The notes under the pieces were generated by a model, which worked only from the letters and a program-made list of their open reading frames with translations, ran no database searches and had not been told where the DNA came from. 34,949 nt of DNA from Candidatus Poribacteria bacterium (GTDB taxonomy: Bacteria; Poribacteria; WGA-4E; UBA9662): the NCBI GenBank assembly GCA_012963885.1, contig DTUY01000017.1, positions 2,648 through 37,596 of the forward strand, given 5' to 3'. Shown here in pieces: positions 17,901-26,456 of the stretch (position 1 is the first letter of the stretch; every line of letters starts with the position of its first letter). A program made the position numbers and the translations under genes.

Positions 17901-19994
17901 AGGATCATCATAGTTAAAGGTCGAACAGAACCACAGACTGTAGTAAGTATAAATAGCCACCGAGTTAGTACAAAGGAAGATGGATGGTTTGAAAGCCCTA
18001 TTTTTTTGGGATCAGGCAACAACCAAATCACTATCCACGCCAGCCTGGTCGGACTGGAGACGGTTGTTTCCCGAACAGTTGTACGCGATATAAGCGCACC
18101 GCAGTTTGTGCTTGATTCTCCTGTTGATTTTACTGTGAGTGAATTACCCTATACCACCATTTCAGGTCATGTGGATGATCTATCATCCAAACTAACCATA
18201 GGAGACACATCAATACCAATTCAACCTGATGGAAGCTTCAAGCGAATACAACATCTCACCAAGGGGACAAACCTGATCGCTGTTCGTGTTGTTGATCAGT
18301 TCAACCGCGAAGTTACTGCATCACGCCGGGTCATCTTCGAAGCTAAAGACAATATTGAGAATGACATTAATCCACCAGCTATTACGGATCATTTCCCTCC
18401 GAACGGTACAGTTTTCTCTAGATCTAAAAACATACAGATCACAGCTCTCTTGATTGACGACGTTAAAATCAATCCAAATACAATTCAATTCCGTTTGGAT
18501 GAAAATACATTTATTTTCAGCCCAGCCATAGATAACCCTGCTATCTTTGACAACCAGATTTTTTCTTTTAATCCAGATGATGGACAATTCAGTTACCTTC
18601 CACAGATTGAACTGGTTGATGGGAAACATACTTTCCAAATCGAGGTCAGTGATCTGGAAGGAAATCCTGCGGTCCCCATCGAATCACATTTTGTTGTTGA
18701 TACACAGCCATTTTTTGCCAGGATCTCAGCTACGCGGGATAAGAATCTGCTTAACGTTGCTTTAATTGCCAACAAACCTTTGGAAACGATTGCCTCTGTC
18801 AAGATTTATCCATCCTTATACTTTGGAAATGTGAGTTCAGTTTACTCAATTAACCTCGATCAATTTTCTAAAGATTCATCAACTTTTCGTTATCAGGGTG
18901 GTTTTGAAATCCAACCATCACAGAGCAATTTTCAGTTCTCGGCAAGTATCATCCCGAAACATAATGATTCTCTTGAAATTTCCGGTTTTTTCTCTGATCA
19001 GGATTCAACTTCAGATGCTCGAATATTACCATTCCCACAACGTGCCCGTGGCCTACCTTCACCCCTCACAATAAAACAAATTTCAATTTATAATGGGCCA
19101 AGTGTCATTTTCTTTGAGCAGATTCTCAATTCATCAACACGAATTATCCTAAGAAGTCAGGATGGAGCTGATACCAACAAGATTCTGTCGCAATCGCAAG
19201 ACGCTCTCAGTCGAAACATGAAAATTGTACACCCTATCACGTTGGTGGAATTGGAAGAAGAACAAGATGAAGTCTCCTTTCTAATTGCATTACCAGTCCC
19301 GGATTCAATTTCTGCTGTTTCGCTCTTTCAATGGAATAGACGTCTTCAGAGATGGCAACCGCTTGCCGGGGAAATTACGAATAACTATATTTCAGCCAAA
19401 GCAATCCAATTAGGAAGTTTCGCATTGCTAGAGGACAAAACCCCTCCAACTATTAGCTTCATTTCAGGGAAAGATAGTCTTATCATTGAAGCTCACATTG
19501 AAGATGAGGGGGCTGGTGTGGAAACTGTCGATTTACTCGTTGACGAGCAGAGAGCTAAACCAATCTTTAACCGTACAACAGGACAGTTAACATATCACCC
19601 TAGTAACCTTAAACCCGGCAGGCACACGCTAAAAATTACAGCGATCGATCGTGCCGGAAATTCTGTACAAAAGGAACATTCATTTTTTAGTCGGAATATT
19701 TTTGATTTTCTAGGCGAAATTGTCACTTATCCTAATCCGAGCTCGGATCAGATCACAATCGACTTCAAACTCACACAATCAGCGGATGTAAAATTCAAGG
19801 TCCACGACGTTGCAGGAAATTTAGTTTACAGAAATCAACTTAGAAACGTTACCGGACACCAATCAAGTTTCACTTGGCAGTGTCAAAATCAGATCGAAAC
19901 ACCAGTTGCTCCCGGTATTTATATCTATGTCTTAGAAGCAAAGCTGAACAGTCAGATTATCCAGCGTTCCGGGAAGATCGCTGTTTATCGTTAA
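14949..19994 (+). CDS. Giant secreted BNR/PD40/Ig-repeat protein with FlgD/YPNP-type C-terminal domain
   Basis: Protein of up to 1681 residues. GTG at 14949 and ATGs at 14961 and 14964 are all possible starts; the third gives the cleanest signal peptide (MRDTLRLSLLIILFPVLFFS, cleavage near VFA). Domains, numbered from the GTG: BNR/sialidase-like repeats at about 50-380 (VFVAWRDERIGRSEIFFRQS; SNDGGNSW), an FnIII-like domain at 385-490, an Ig-like domain at 490-590, and six PD40/TolB-type blades at 610-870 (TPAWSPDGHKIAFSSNEAG; SIDWSPDGQSVVFQS). Ig/cadherin-like modules follow at 870-1250, then further beta modules. The last ~95 residues (VTYPNPSSDQITIDF to the end) form a FlgD-Ig/YPNP-type domain, which resembles type IX secretion or cell-surface C-terminal domains. 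It is probably a surface or extracellular sensor, adhesin or glycan-binding protein. No enzymatic residues could be assigned. Confidence 0.85.
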   Translation: MIFRMMRDTLRLSLLIILFPVLFFSFLHSVFALPPKWTAVSHVSLGPSVSNEPSICARGRQVFVAWRDERIGRSEIFFRQSNDGGNSWHREQRITNTIFDSTQPSIICDRRFVYLVWQEDNRIYLATYDGLRWTKAKPLSANIAYHPRIAATQTFPENLVYVVWERLNTKGRTIAEITYSQDQGRIWRAPEPITSETWETAEPNLGSSFRSIFVVWRDHREATSQIYVRRFDETIGGDDFRLTSPGKARRPSVNVLDRKIIVAWENRSNDIDPANIFTISSFDLGETWLVSQQVSQNTAESILPQPNFYSDEMGIFWQDGSSGKWEIHFSLLSDGKREETRFTQSNRGAIQPSSWLSHGQIHLTWVNRENSDQSSVVYSRYDTIPPSIPDKPDHFDLDAPKGFDNDAKLTFIWKPITFDRDTWDIPTKIVYHVFASENGGKYSEVGTTFDTIFEFEGKDQKTYHIKIRAADPVGNQSDFSEITSSVFIDRNFPMVVIHYPFSNATVIQPIPIIATCRDTNLAMCRFEFGSTIAPNDWTLLGNPIRMPFEAEELMIWDTSGLSGVYTLALTAVDTIGNQSRTEVSVIIDTTPPLPIEGGVVVPLMNQTFETACYTPAWSPDGHKIAFSSNEAGSVDIWVTDLHSESKYRLTKDLAIDANPTWHPNSDRIVFQSRHGKQWEIWTIKLDGSDHRQLIKHGETPVWSPTGHQLAFSNNQDGDYEVFVVKNVSQLLDGDTPDVFRITKNKADDLFPTWNHDEMKLAFQSNRTGSWGIWQSDMNSLETRPIHHSFANETYPKWSKDGKRILFLSDRQGDQVAAFTLSIHDGEPVPLTPLDLMINSIDWSPDGQSVVFQSHDRIYTMKLNFPLPPIEAKIDRPFTGEILQGRINIFGLARGDLFKIYYLECASISNPNQWLKIGGKSTVPVQKFGFLDQWDARKLHGNYLLRLVVISNEGNINTDQITVVLRDKPPSLDIVAPDNGMRTTNRIIIVKGRTEPQTVVSINSHRVSTKEDGWFESPIFLGSGNNQITIHASLVGLETVVSRTVVRDISAPQFVLDSPVDFTVSELPYTTISGHVDDLSSKLTIGDTSIPIQPDGSFKRIQHLTKGTNLIAVRVVDQFNREVTASRRVIFEAKDNIENDINPPAITDHFPPNGTVFSRSKNIQITALLIDDVKINPNTIQFRLDENTFIFSPAIDNPAIFDNQIFSFNPDDGQFSYLPQIELVDGKHTFQIEVSDLEGNPAVPIESHFVVDTQPFFARISATRDKNLLNVALIANKPLETIASVKIYPSLYFGNVSSVYSINLDQFSKDSSTFRYQGGFEIQPSQSNFQFSASIIPKHNDSLEISGFFSDQDSTSDARILPFPQRARGLPSPLTIKQISIYNGPSVIFFEQILNSSTRIILRSQDGADTNKILSQSQDALSRNMKIVHPITLVELEEEQDEVSFLIALPVPDSISAVSLFQWNRRLQRWQPLAGEITNNYISAKAIQLGSFALLEDKTPPTISFISGKDSLIIEAHIEDEGAGVETVDLLVDEQRAKPIFNRTTGQLTYHPSNLKPGRHTLKITAIDRAGNSVQKEHSFFSRNIFDFLGEIVTYPNPSSDQITIDFKLTQSADVKFKVHDVAGNLVYRNQLRNVTGHQSSFTWQCQNQIETPVAPGIYIYVLEAKLNSQIIQRSGKIAVYR

Positions 19995-19997
19995 CTA

Positions 19998-20471
19998 TTA
20001 ACGAATAAAAGTCCCACTTTTTCCACCCGTTTTTTTAGTCAAATAAACTGCTGAAATTTCCATCTCCCGATCTACTGACTTGCACATGTCATACACAGTT
20101 AAAGCTGCTGTCGAAACGGCGGTTAATGCCTCCATCTCAACGCCTGTTCTACCAATGGCCTGAACCTCAGCCTCAATTTCAATACTCTGACTAGCTTGGT
20201 TGATTGACAAACTTACCTCAACTCCAGTAATCGGGATGGGGTGACAAAGTGGAATTAGGTCTGCTGTCCGTTTAGTTGCCATGATGCCGGCAATCCGGGC
20301 GACTTCCAATACATCACCCTTGGAAAATTTGCGGTCGGCAATCAATTGTAATGTTTCCAATTTAGCTAGGACTTTTCCAACCGCAACTGCGACCCGTATT
20401 GTCTCATCTTTCTGAGTGACATCAACCATTCTAGACTGACCCTTTTCATTAAAGTGCGTTAGTTTTTCCAT
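19998..20471 (-). CDS. moaC: Cyclic pyranopterin monophosphate synthase
   Basis: MoaC (157 residues) converts 3',8-cyclo-7,8-dihydro-GTP, made by MoaA, to cyclic pyranopterin monophosphate in molybdenum cofactor synthesis; cytoplasmic hexamer. All family landmarks are present: MVDVTQKDET, ARIAGIMATKRTADLIPLCH, IGRTGVEMEALTAVSTAALT and YDMCKSVDREM. The catalytic pair Asp128 and Lys131 falls at the same numbering as in the E. coli enzyme, and the length is normal. Its stop lies 3 bases from that of the convergent giant gene. No other moa gene is in the window. Confidence 0.96.
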   Translation of the reverse strand: MEKLTHFNEKGQSRMVDVTQKDETIRVAVAVGKVLAKLETLQLIADRKFSKGDVLEVARIAGIMATKRTADLIPLCHPIPITGVEVSLSINQASQSIEIEAEVQAIGRTGVEMEALTAVSTAALTVYDMCKSVDREMEISAVYLTKKTGGKSGTFIR

Positions 20472-20946
20472 AGTTGTAATCCTAGCAAATCAGTCAAGAC
20501 AAAATCAACAGTTTTTTTGTTGCCAATTATAGACGATTGTGCTATTCTGAAGGCCTTTCCATAATGCTGAAGTGATGGAGGAAAGATGGAAATTTTAGGT
20601 GTCGAAAGGTAAAGAGATTGCTGTTTTGGTAACGCTGTATCGGATTCATTCTACCTGTCATGACACGGCCAACATAAGTCCAATCGGACAAACCACATCA
20701 ATCCATCTGGATATCCTCATCTTAAATTTTGACACACAGGAATGGGGGCCTTTTCCATCAGATACCTGTGAGAGTATTTAAGTTCAATAGCAGCTCAGCG
20801 CCACGTGCCGATTGACCGGCAAATTAATGATACCGCTCACGCTCACCAAAATTATCCGCGTTACTCCAACATTATTAATCAAAACAGTAAATTTGGTGAA
20901 TTCAGCTTTTAAAGTGTAACTTGCTGTAAGGAAGGAATTAGAAATT
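20472..20946. other. Intergenic, no convincing gene
   Basis: 475 bases between the divergent moaC and transglutaminase-like genes. The minus strand carries a TATAAT -10 hexamer (plus-strand 20526-20531) about 55 nt before the moaC start, a reasonable promoter element. A short reading frame at 20599-20781 (60 codons, GTG start) matches no family I recognise and has no clear ribosome site, so I do not call it. Confidence 0.4.
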
Positions 20947-22461
20947 GTGTTTAACATTAAGCTTGCCTTTTTAAGATTATCTTTAGTTATAATAGCGAGT
21001 TGGTCTTATGCAGTTGAACACACAATTCAAGATTTGAACTTCAAGGCAGAGAAACTGGAGAACATGTTGCAACTACCACAAGATGATTGGTTAAATCTGA
21101 CGTTAATGGGAACAAAAATCGGATATGCTCATGTCTATGCCGAGCAGTCAGAATATGATGATGAACCAGCAATCCGAATTCGATCCGAGATAGTGATGGA
21201 GATCAAACGTACCGGCACAAATTTACGGTTGGCGATGACACGCATAGCATACTTGGGAACAGATCTTATGCCACGCCATTTTGTTTCAACTTCAAATGAA
21301 ACAGGGCAGGAGAAAATGGTCGAAGGTATAATTCACAATGGGGTCCTCGAAATGGCAACAACCCTGGCGAACAATACAACTAAGGTCAAAAAAGAAATCC
21401 CTCCGGATACCATTTTCGACCTCTCTGTTAGCTATTTTGTTAGTCAACACGATATTCGTGTAGGAAACCACTATAAACTTAATGTTTTCAGCATGGACGT
21501 TCTGGAACCAATTGAAACAGAAATTCGGGTTGTACGCCAGGATCAAATTAATTATCAAGGTAAACTACAAGATGTTTATGTTGTTGATTATACAATGGAT
21601 ATCATGGGTGGAATTACAACTACGGAATGGATAAGTCAAGATGGTACGACCTATCAAATGGAAACTGGATTGCTTGGCTTGAAAATGGAATTGATCAAGA
21701 CTGATATGGAGACAGCACTTGGTGAGGCTGGTGAGGTCGACGTGATCTTGACAACAAAGATATTTGCCCAAGGTGAACGACCAATTTCTGGCAATCATCA
21801 TTTGAAGGCATATTTGCGGCTGGATAATGGAGATCTAGAGAAAGCAATCGTTCAAAATCAGCGTCAAAGGATAATAACGGGTGCCAATCCGCGTGATGGA
21901 GAAATTGAAGTTTGGACGATTGATCTTGATAAAATTCAAGCACCTGATTTGCCAATAAAAACGAGTGAAACTGAACCATATCTGCAATCAACGGTGTACA
22001 TCCAGGCAGATCATCCTGCCATTCGATCTGCCGCTGACGAAATTGTTGGAAGTCAGAAAAATGCTTGGATCGCCGCCCAGAAAATTTGTAATTGGGTTTA
22101 TAAAAGCATAACCGACAAAAACCTGAAAATTGGATTTGGGTCGGCTCTACAAACGCTTGACTCTTTGTCTGGTGACTGTACAGAACACACTGTTTTGATG
22201 ATAGGGTTAGCGAGGTCAATTGGTATTCCAGCTCGTGTCTGTGCTGGATTAGTGTTTCAAGGAGACGCGTTTTACTATCACTTTTGGCCGGAAGTTTTTG
22301 TTAACCAATGGATTGCCATGGATCCCACACTCGGTCAGGTATTAGCTGATGCCACTCACATTCAGTTAGCAGGTAGTGGTCTTGAATCTGACTCTATGAT
22401 CGAGTTTGGTGAGGGCGTACTGAGGACACTGAATCAACTTCATATTGAAATTACTAACTAA
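20947..22461 (+). CDS. Secreted transglutaminase-like (cysteine protease fold) protein
   Basis: Protein of 504 residues starting at GTG 20947, with AAGGAAGG 11 nt upstream. A signal peptide (FNIKLAFLRLSLVIIASWSY, then A) is followed by a ~300-residue beta-rich N-terminal region of repeated amphipathic strands. The transglutaminase-like core comes at the C-terminus: Cys411 in SLSGDCTEHTVLMIGLARSI, GIPARVCAGLVF, His445 in YYHFWPEVFVNQWIAMDP and Asp459, which make the classic Cys-His-Asp triad. Bacterial members of this layout act as proteases, amidases or cross-linkers in the envelope; the substrate cannot be told from sequence. It begins a plus-strand block, 68 bases ahead of the DUF5916 gene. 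Confidence 0.88.
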   Translation: MFNIKLAFLRLSLVIIASWSYAVEHTIQDLNFKAEKLENMLQLPQDDWLNLTLMGTKIGYAHVYAEQSEYDDEPAIRIRSEIVMEIKRTGTNLRLAMTRIAYLGTDLMPRHFVSTSNETGQEKMVEGIIHNGVLEMATTLANNTTKVKKEIPPDTIFDLSVSYFVSQHDIRVGNHYKLNVFSMDVLEPIETEIRVVRQDQINYQGKLQDVYVVDYTMDIMGGITTTEWISQDGTTYQMETGLLGLKMELIKTDMETALGEAGEVDVILTTKIFAQGERPISGNHHLKAYLRLDNGDLEKAIVQNQRQRIITGANPRDGEIEVWTIDLDKIQAPDLPIKTSETEPYLQSTVYIQADHPAIRSAADEIVGSQKNAWIAAQKICNWVYKSITDKNLKIGFGSALQTLDSLSGDCTEHTVLMIGLARSIGIPARVCAGLVFQGDAFYYHFWPEVFVNQWIAMDPTLGQVLADATHIQLAGSGLESDSMIEFGEGVLRTLNQLHIEITN

Positions 22462-22518
22462 ACAAAATAATCAGGATTTCTTAATCAGCAGTGATTAATT
22501 GCAATTACCAACATACCT

Positions 22519-22525
22519 AAGGAGG
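22519..22525 (+). promoter_or_regulatory. Ribosome binding site selecting a TTG start
   Basis: AAGGAGG, the strongest Shine-Dalgarno match in the window, lies 4 nt before TTG at 22530. No in-frame ATG lies near it, so the DUF5916 gene starts at this TTG. Confidence 0.75.
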
Positions 22526-22529
22526 ATTT

Positions 22530-24965
22530 TTGTCAAATAATCATCCCTGTTCGTTAATCGTCTGGGGATTAATTATAATAGTCCAAGTAATTGTCCTAAC
22601 CGACCTGAAAGCCCACCAAGAAAGTTTAGAACCACCTAAATCTGCCACCGCAATAAATATCCATCAAAAACCACCTGAAATTGATGGTGTCCTAGATGAT
22701 GATATCTGGGGAGAAGCACCGACTTTTAGTGGATTTCTTCAGAGGGATCCCGAACAAGGAAAACCCGCAACCGAGAAAACCAATTTTCAGATTGCTTACG
22801 ACGATGAAGCCATTTACTTCGGCATTGTTTGTTATGATAGCGAGCCCGATAAAATTTCGGCTCGATTGGGCCGACGTGATAGCCGGCTCGATTCGGATCG
22901 CATCTCAATTAATCTAGATCCATACCATGATCACCAAACCGGCTATTGGTTTTCAGTCTACGCTTCCGGTGTACAAAATGATGGTTCGCTTTCCGGCAGA
23001 CGTGGGGGGGATAAAACTTGGGATGGTATTTGGGAAGCAAAAACAACGATCCATGACCAAGGATGGAGCGCAGAATTTAAGATTCCATATCATGTACTTC
23101 GATTCACACAGAAAGGTCAATACGTTTGGGGCATCAATGTTCTACGAGACATTAGTCGAAAAAATGAAAGAGACCTTTGGGTGCTAATCACTCGAGAACA
23201 ATCAGGGTGGGTATCGTACTTCGGACATCTAGAAGGAATTCGAAATATCTCACCACCCAGTCATCTAGAGGTAACTCCATACCTGATGGGACGGTCCATT
23301 CATGAAAATCAGACAAGCCTGTTTTCTAGTATCGGCGGGAATGTTCGTTATGGAATTACATCAGGCACATCTGTGATAGCCACAGTCAACCCCGACTTTG
23401 GCCAAGTTGAAGCTGATCCGGCAGAATTAAATCTTTCTGCCTTTGAAAGTTACTATGATGAACGACGCCCATTTTTTGTTGAAGGTGCGTCAATTTTTCG
23501 AAGTGATGATTACGAACTTTTCTACTCACGCCGAATTGGTAAACAACCAGGACGATTTGAAATTCCAAGTGGAGCTCAGGAAATTGATCGTCCAGAAGCG
23601 ACAACCATCCTTTCTGCAGTTAAACTTACTGGTAAAACTAAGAATCAGACTACCTTCGGAGTTTTAAATGCTGTTACCGCTCCGGAATACGCCAAAATCC
23701 AAGCAAAAGATGAAGCAACCGAAACAGATCATTTGATTGAACCACTGACAAACTACTTTGTTGGACGAATTAACCAAGATGTTCTGGCTGGTAATTCTCG
23801 AGTCGGCCTCATCACCACTGCTGTCAATCGCCAAGATTCGGAATCCGCCTTTATGGGTGCGCTGGATTGGAATCTCAAGTTTCATGATAACAAGTACCAG
23901 TTGAGCGGTGTCCTTTCAACCAGCCGTTCAGGAGAATCAGGCACTCCCAAGGACGGTTATCTAGCACATTTCGAATTTGATAAACGACGCGGCTGGCTCG
24001 GGTGGGGAGCACAGGTTGCAACCAAATCGCCTGGATATGATGTTAATGACCTCGGTTTTAGCGATATTCGAAAATTGGGCGTAATAGAATGTGGTTTTGA
24101 CAGCCGTCTGCGGCGTGACGATCCAATCGGTCCGTTTCGAAAAGGCTATGCTCGTGTTAACAGTTGGGTAGAATGGAATTACGATGGAATCCGTGTCAGC
24201 AACGGAGCAGATTTTTGGATCTGGGGTGAATTAAAAAATTACTGGGACTTTCGCCTTTCAGTTGATCACGATTTCGAAAGCATTGATGATGATCGAGATG
24301 TTCTGAGGCGTCGACCTTCAGCTTGGTCAATTGGTTGTTACTTAGATACTGATGATCGAAAGGCGGTTAGCTTTGGATTGAGTCCGAGATTCTCGAGACG
24401 AGATGACGGACTAAGCTACAGTCGAAGGCTCCGTCTCAGCATGGAAATTAGACCCACATCCAACATCGAATGCCGCTTAGGACCTTCTTATAGTCAACGT
24501 TTCTCATATGCACAATGGATTGATACAATTCGTGATAACGAAGGACTTGATCACTATGTTTATGGCGAGTTGGACAGTATAACTCTAGACTTTACTGCCC
24601 GCTTGAACATGAGTTTTACACCGAACTTGAGCTTTCAGTTCTATATGCAACCATTCATCGCAATCGGAGACTACCAGAACTTTAAGGAGTTAGTTGAACC
24701 TCAAACTTACGATTTCAGACCGTATAATTTGAACAAAAATCGAGATTTTTATCGCAGATCACTTAGAAGCAACATGGTACTTCGTTGGGAATTCCAGCCA
24801 GGTAGTACCCTTTTCGTTGTCTGGTCACAATCTCGTGAAGCGGAACGGAAAAGCCTTACATCAGAGGATCTTCGACTTCGTCCTCTGGATCAATTTGCCA
24901 GTACATTTGCAGACGATGGATTAAACCTGTTCTTAGTGAAAATCAACTATTGGTTTGGAGTGTGA
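22530..24965 (+). CDS. Secreted CBM9-like / DUF5916 outer-membrane-type protein
   Basis: Protein of 811 residues with a TTG start set by a strong ribosome site. A signal peptide (CSLIVWGLIIIVQVIVLTDL) precedes a CBM9-like beta-sandwich at about 40-220 (PPEIDGVLDDDIWGEAPTFS; FQIAYDDEAIYFGIVCYDSE; AEFKIPYHVLRF). The DUF5916 region follows from about 240 to the end, with its hallmark NPDFGQVEADPAELNLSAFE, then RRPFFVEGA. Its many amphipathic strands end in an aromatic residue pattern (VKINYWFGV), which fits an outer-membrane beta-barrel. It may bind carbohydrate at the surface, but its biochemical role is unknown. Its stop is only 3 bases before the glycerol kinase start. Confidence 0.9.
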   Translation: MSNNHPCSLIVWGLIIIVQVIVLTDLKAHQESLEPPKSATAINIHQKPPEIDGVLDDDIWGEAPTFSGFLQRDPEQGKPATEKTNFQIAYDDEAIYFGIVCYDSEPDKISARLGRRDSRLDSDRISINLDPYHDHQTGYWFSVYASGVQNDGSLSGRRGGDKTWDGIWEAKTTIHDQGWSAEFKIPYHVLRFTQKGQYVWGINVLRDISRKNERDLWVLITREQSGWVSYFGHLEGIRNISPPSHLEVTPYLMGRSIHENQTSLFSSIGGNVRYGITSGTSVIATVNPDFGQVEADPAELNLSAFESYYDERRPFFVEGASIFRSDDYELFYSRRIGKQPGRFEIPSGAQEIDRPEATTILSAVKLTGKTKNQTTFGVLNAVTAPEYAKIQAKDEATETDHLIEPLTNYFVGRINQDVLAGNSRVGLITTAVNRQDSESAFMGALDWNLKFHDNKYQLSGVLSTSRSGESGTPKDGYLAHFEFDKRRGWLGWGAQVATKSPGYDVNDLGFSDIRKLGVIECGFDSRLRRDDPIGPFRKGYARVNSWVEWNYDGIRVSNGADFWIWGELKNYWDFRLSVDHDFESIDDDRDVLRRRPSAWSIGCYLDTDDRKAVSFGLSPRFSRRDDGLSYSRRLRLSMEIRPTSNIECRLGPSYSQRFSYAQWIDTIRDNEGLDHYVYGELDSITLDFTARLNMSFTPNLSFQFYMQPFIAIGDYQNFKELVEPQTYDFRPYNLNKNRDFYRRSLRSNMVLRWEFQPGSTLFVVWSQSREAERKSLTSEDLRLRPLDQFASTFADDGLNLFLVKINYWFGV

Positions 24966-24968
24966 TCT

Positions 24969-26456
24969 ATGCAAAGTGAATATATCCTGTCGATCGATCA
25001 AGGGACAACTGGATCCACCATTTTGCTAATAGATACAGAGGGCAAAATTGTCGGCAAAGAGTATAGCGAATTTACCCAACACTATCCCAAACCAGGCTGG
25101 GTAGAACACGATGCGACCGAAATCTGGGAAGTGACTCGTCAAATCATGGCAGATCTTGTATCGTTCCACAATGCCCGAAACCAGATTATTGCTATTGGCA
25201 TCACCAATCAGCGTGAGACAACCGTCATCTGGGACCGACGAACAGGTTATCCAATTCATCCGGCGATTGTTTGGCAGTGTCGTCGAACCGCGGAGATCTG
25301 TTTAGACCTAAAAAAACAAGGTTTGGAAGAAAAGATTAAGTTAAAAACAGGCTTAGTCACTGACCCCTATTTTTCATCTACTAAAGTCTCTTGGATACTA
25401 GATCAAGTTGACAACGCCCGCAGCTTAGCTAATCGAGGGCACCTCGCTTTTGGCACAATTGATAGTTGGTTGCTTTGGAATTTGACTGGTGGGACTAGCC
25501 ATGCAACAGATCAAACCAACGCCTCACGAACCATGCTCTTTAATATTAACACCTTACAATGGGATGATGAATTACTGGATATCTTTCAGGTACCTGTTTC
25601 AATTCTGCCTGAAGTGCAACCTTCTTTAAATATATTTGGCACAACAAAGAATTTAGAATTCCTGCCAGATTCAATCCCAATTTCGGGTATGGCTGGCGAT
25701 CAGCAGGCAGCATTATTTGGTCAACTCTGTACTCAACCTGGAGCTGCTAAAAACACCTACGGAACAGGCTGTTTCCTCCTCTTGAACACGGGAGATCAAC
25801 CTATTCAATCAGAATCCGGTTTGCTAACTACTCTAGCATGTAGCCTAGATCAAAAACCCACATATGCACTAGAAGGGAGTGTTTTTGTAGCTGGGGCGGC
25901 TATTCAGTGGCTGAGAGATGAACTTCATTTTATCGATTCTGCTGCTGAAACAGAGGCTCTAGCCGAAAGCTTAAACGACTCCGATGGTGTTTTCGTGGTA
26001 CCCGCTTTCACCGGGCTTGGTGCCCCCTATTGGGATCCAAACGCCAAAGGGGCGATTCTAGGCTTAACGCGTGGAACGACTCCAAGTCATATTGTTCGCG
26101 CCTCGCTGGAATCGATTGCCTTTCAATCCGCAGACCTTGTTGAAGCCATGATGCATGATGCAGGACTACAACTCCACCAGTTAAGAGTAGACGGTGGAGC
26201 AACGGCAAACAATTTCCTGATGCAATTCCAAGCTGATTTGCTTGGCATTAATGTTGAACGCCCTCGGCATATTGAAACGACAGCTCTTGGTGCTGCTTAT
26301 TTGGCAGGACTTAGCGTTGGCGTCTGGAAAAACATCGATGAGTTAGAATCATATCGTCAGGTTGACCAGATTTTCTCACCGCAAATTTCTGACCTTCAAC
26401 GACAAGAAAAATTAAGTGCCTGGCGAAATGCTGTAAAACGGGTACTATCATCCTAG
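24969..26456 (+). CDS. glpK: Glycerol kinase
   Basis: ATP-dependent kinase making sn-glycerol 3-phosphate from glycerol; FGGY family, cytoplasmic, 495 residues, full length. N-terminal phosphate loop YILSIDQGTTGSTILLIDTE; glycerol-binding region GITNQRETTVIWDRRTGYP with Arg-Glu; AIVWQCRRT; GMAGDQQAALFGQ; GTGCFLLLNTG; the FGGY signature region GLGAPYWDPNAKGAILGLTR; and the ADP site LRVDGGATANNFLMQFQADL. It lies 3 bases after the DUF5916 gene and its stop overlaps the mutY reading frame, so all three are likely one transcript. No glycerol facilitator or glpD is nearby. Confidence 0.96.
   Translation: MQSEYILSIDQGTTGSTILLIDTEGKIVGKEYSEFTQHYPKPGWVEHDATEIWEVTRQIMADLVSFHNARNQIIAIGITNQRETTVIWDRRTGYPIHPAIVWQCRRTAEICLDLKKQGLEEKIKLKTGLVTDPYFSSTKVSWILDQVDNARSLANRGHLAFGTIDSWLLWNLTGGTSHATDQTNASRTMLFNINTLQWDDELLDIFQVPVSILPEVQPSLNIFGTTKNLEFLPDSIPISGMAGDQQAALFGQLCTQPGAAKNTYGTGCFLLLNTGDQPIQSESGLLTTLACSLDQKPTYALEGSVFVAGAAIQWLRDELHFIDSAAETEALAESLNDSDGVFVVPAFTGLGAPYWDPNAKGAILGLTRGTTPSHIVRASLESIAFQSADLVEAMMHDAGLQLHQLRVDGGATANNFLMQFQADLLGINVERPRHIETTALGAAYLAGLSVGVWKNIDELESYRQVDQIFSPQISDLQRQEKLSAWRNAVKRVLSS

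Noticed and set aside
20599..20781. 60-codon reading frame with a GTG start
   Set aside because: No recognisable family, no clear ribosome site, and its position between divergent promoters suggests chance.
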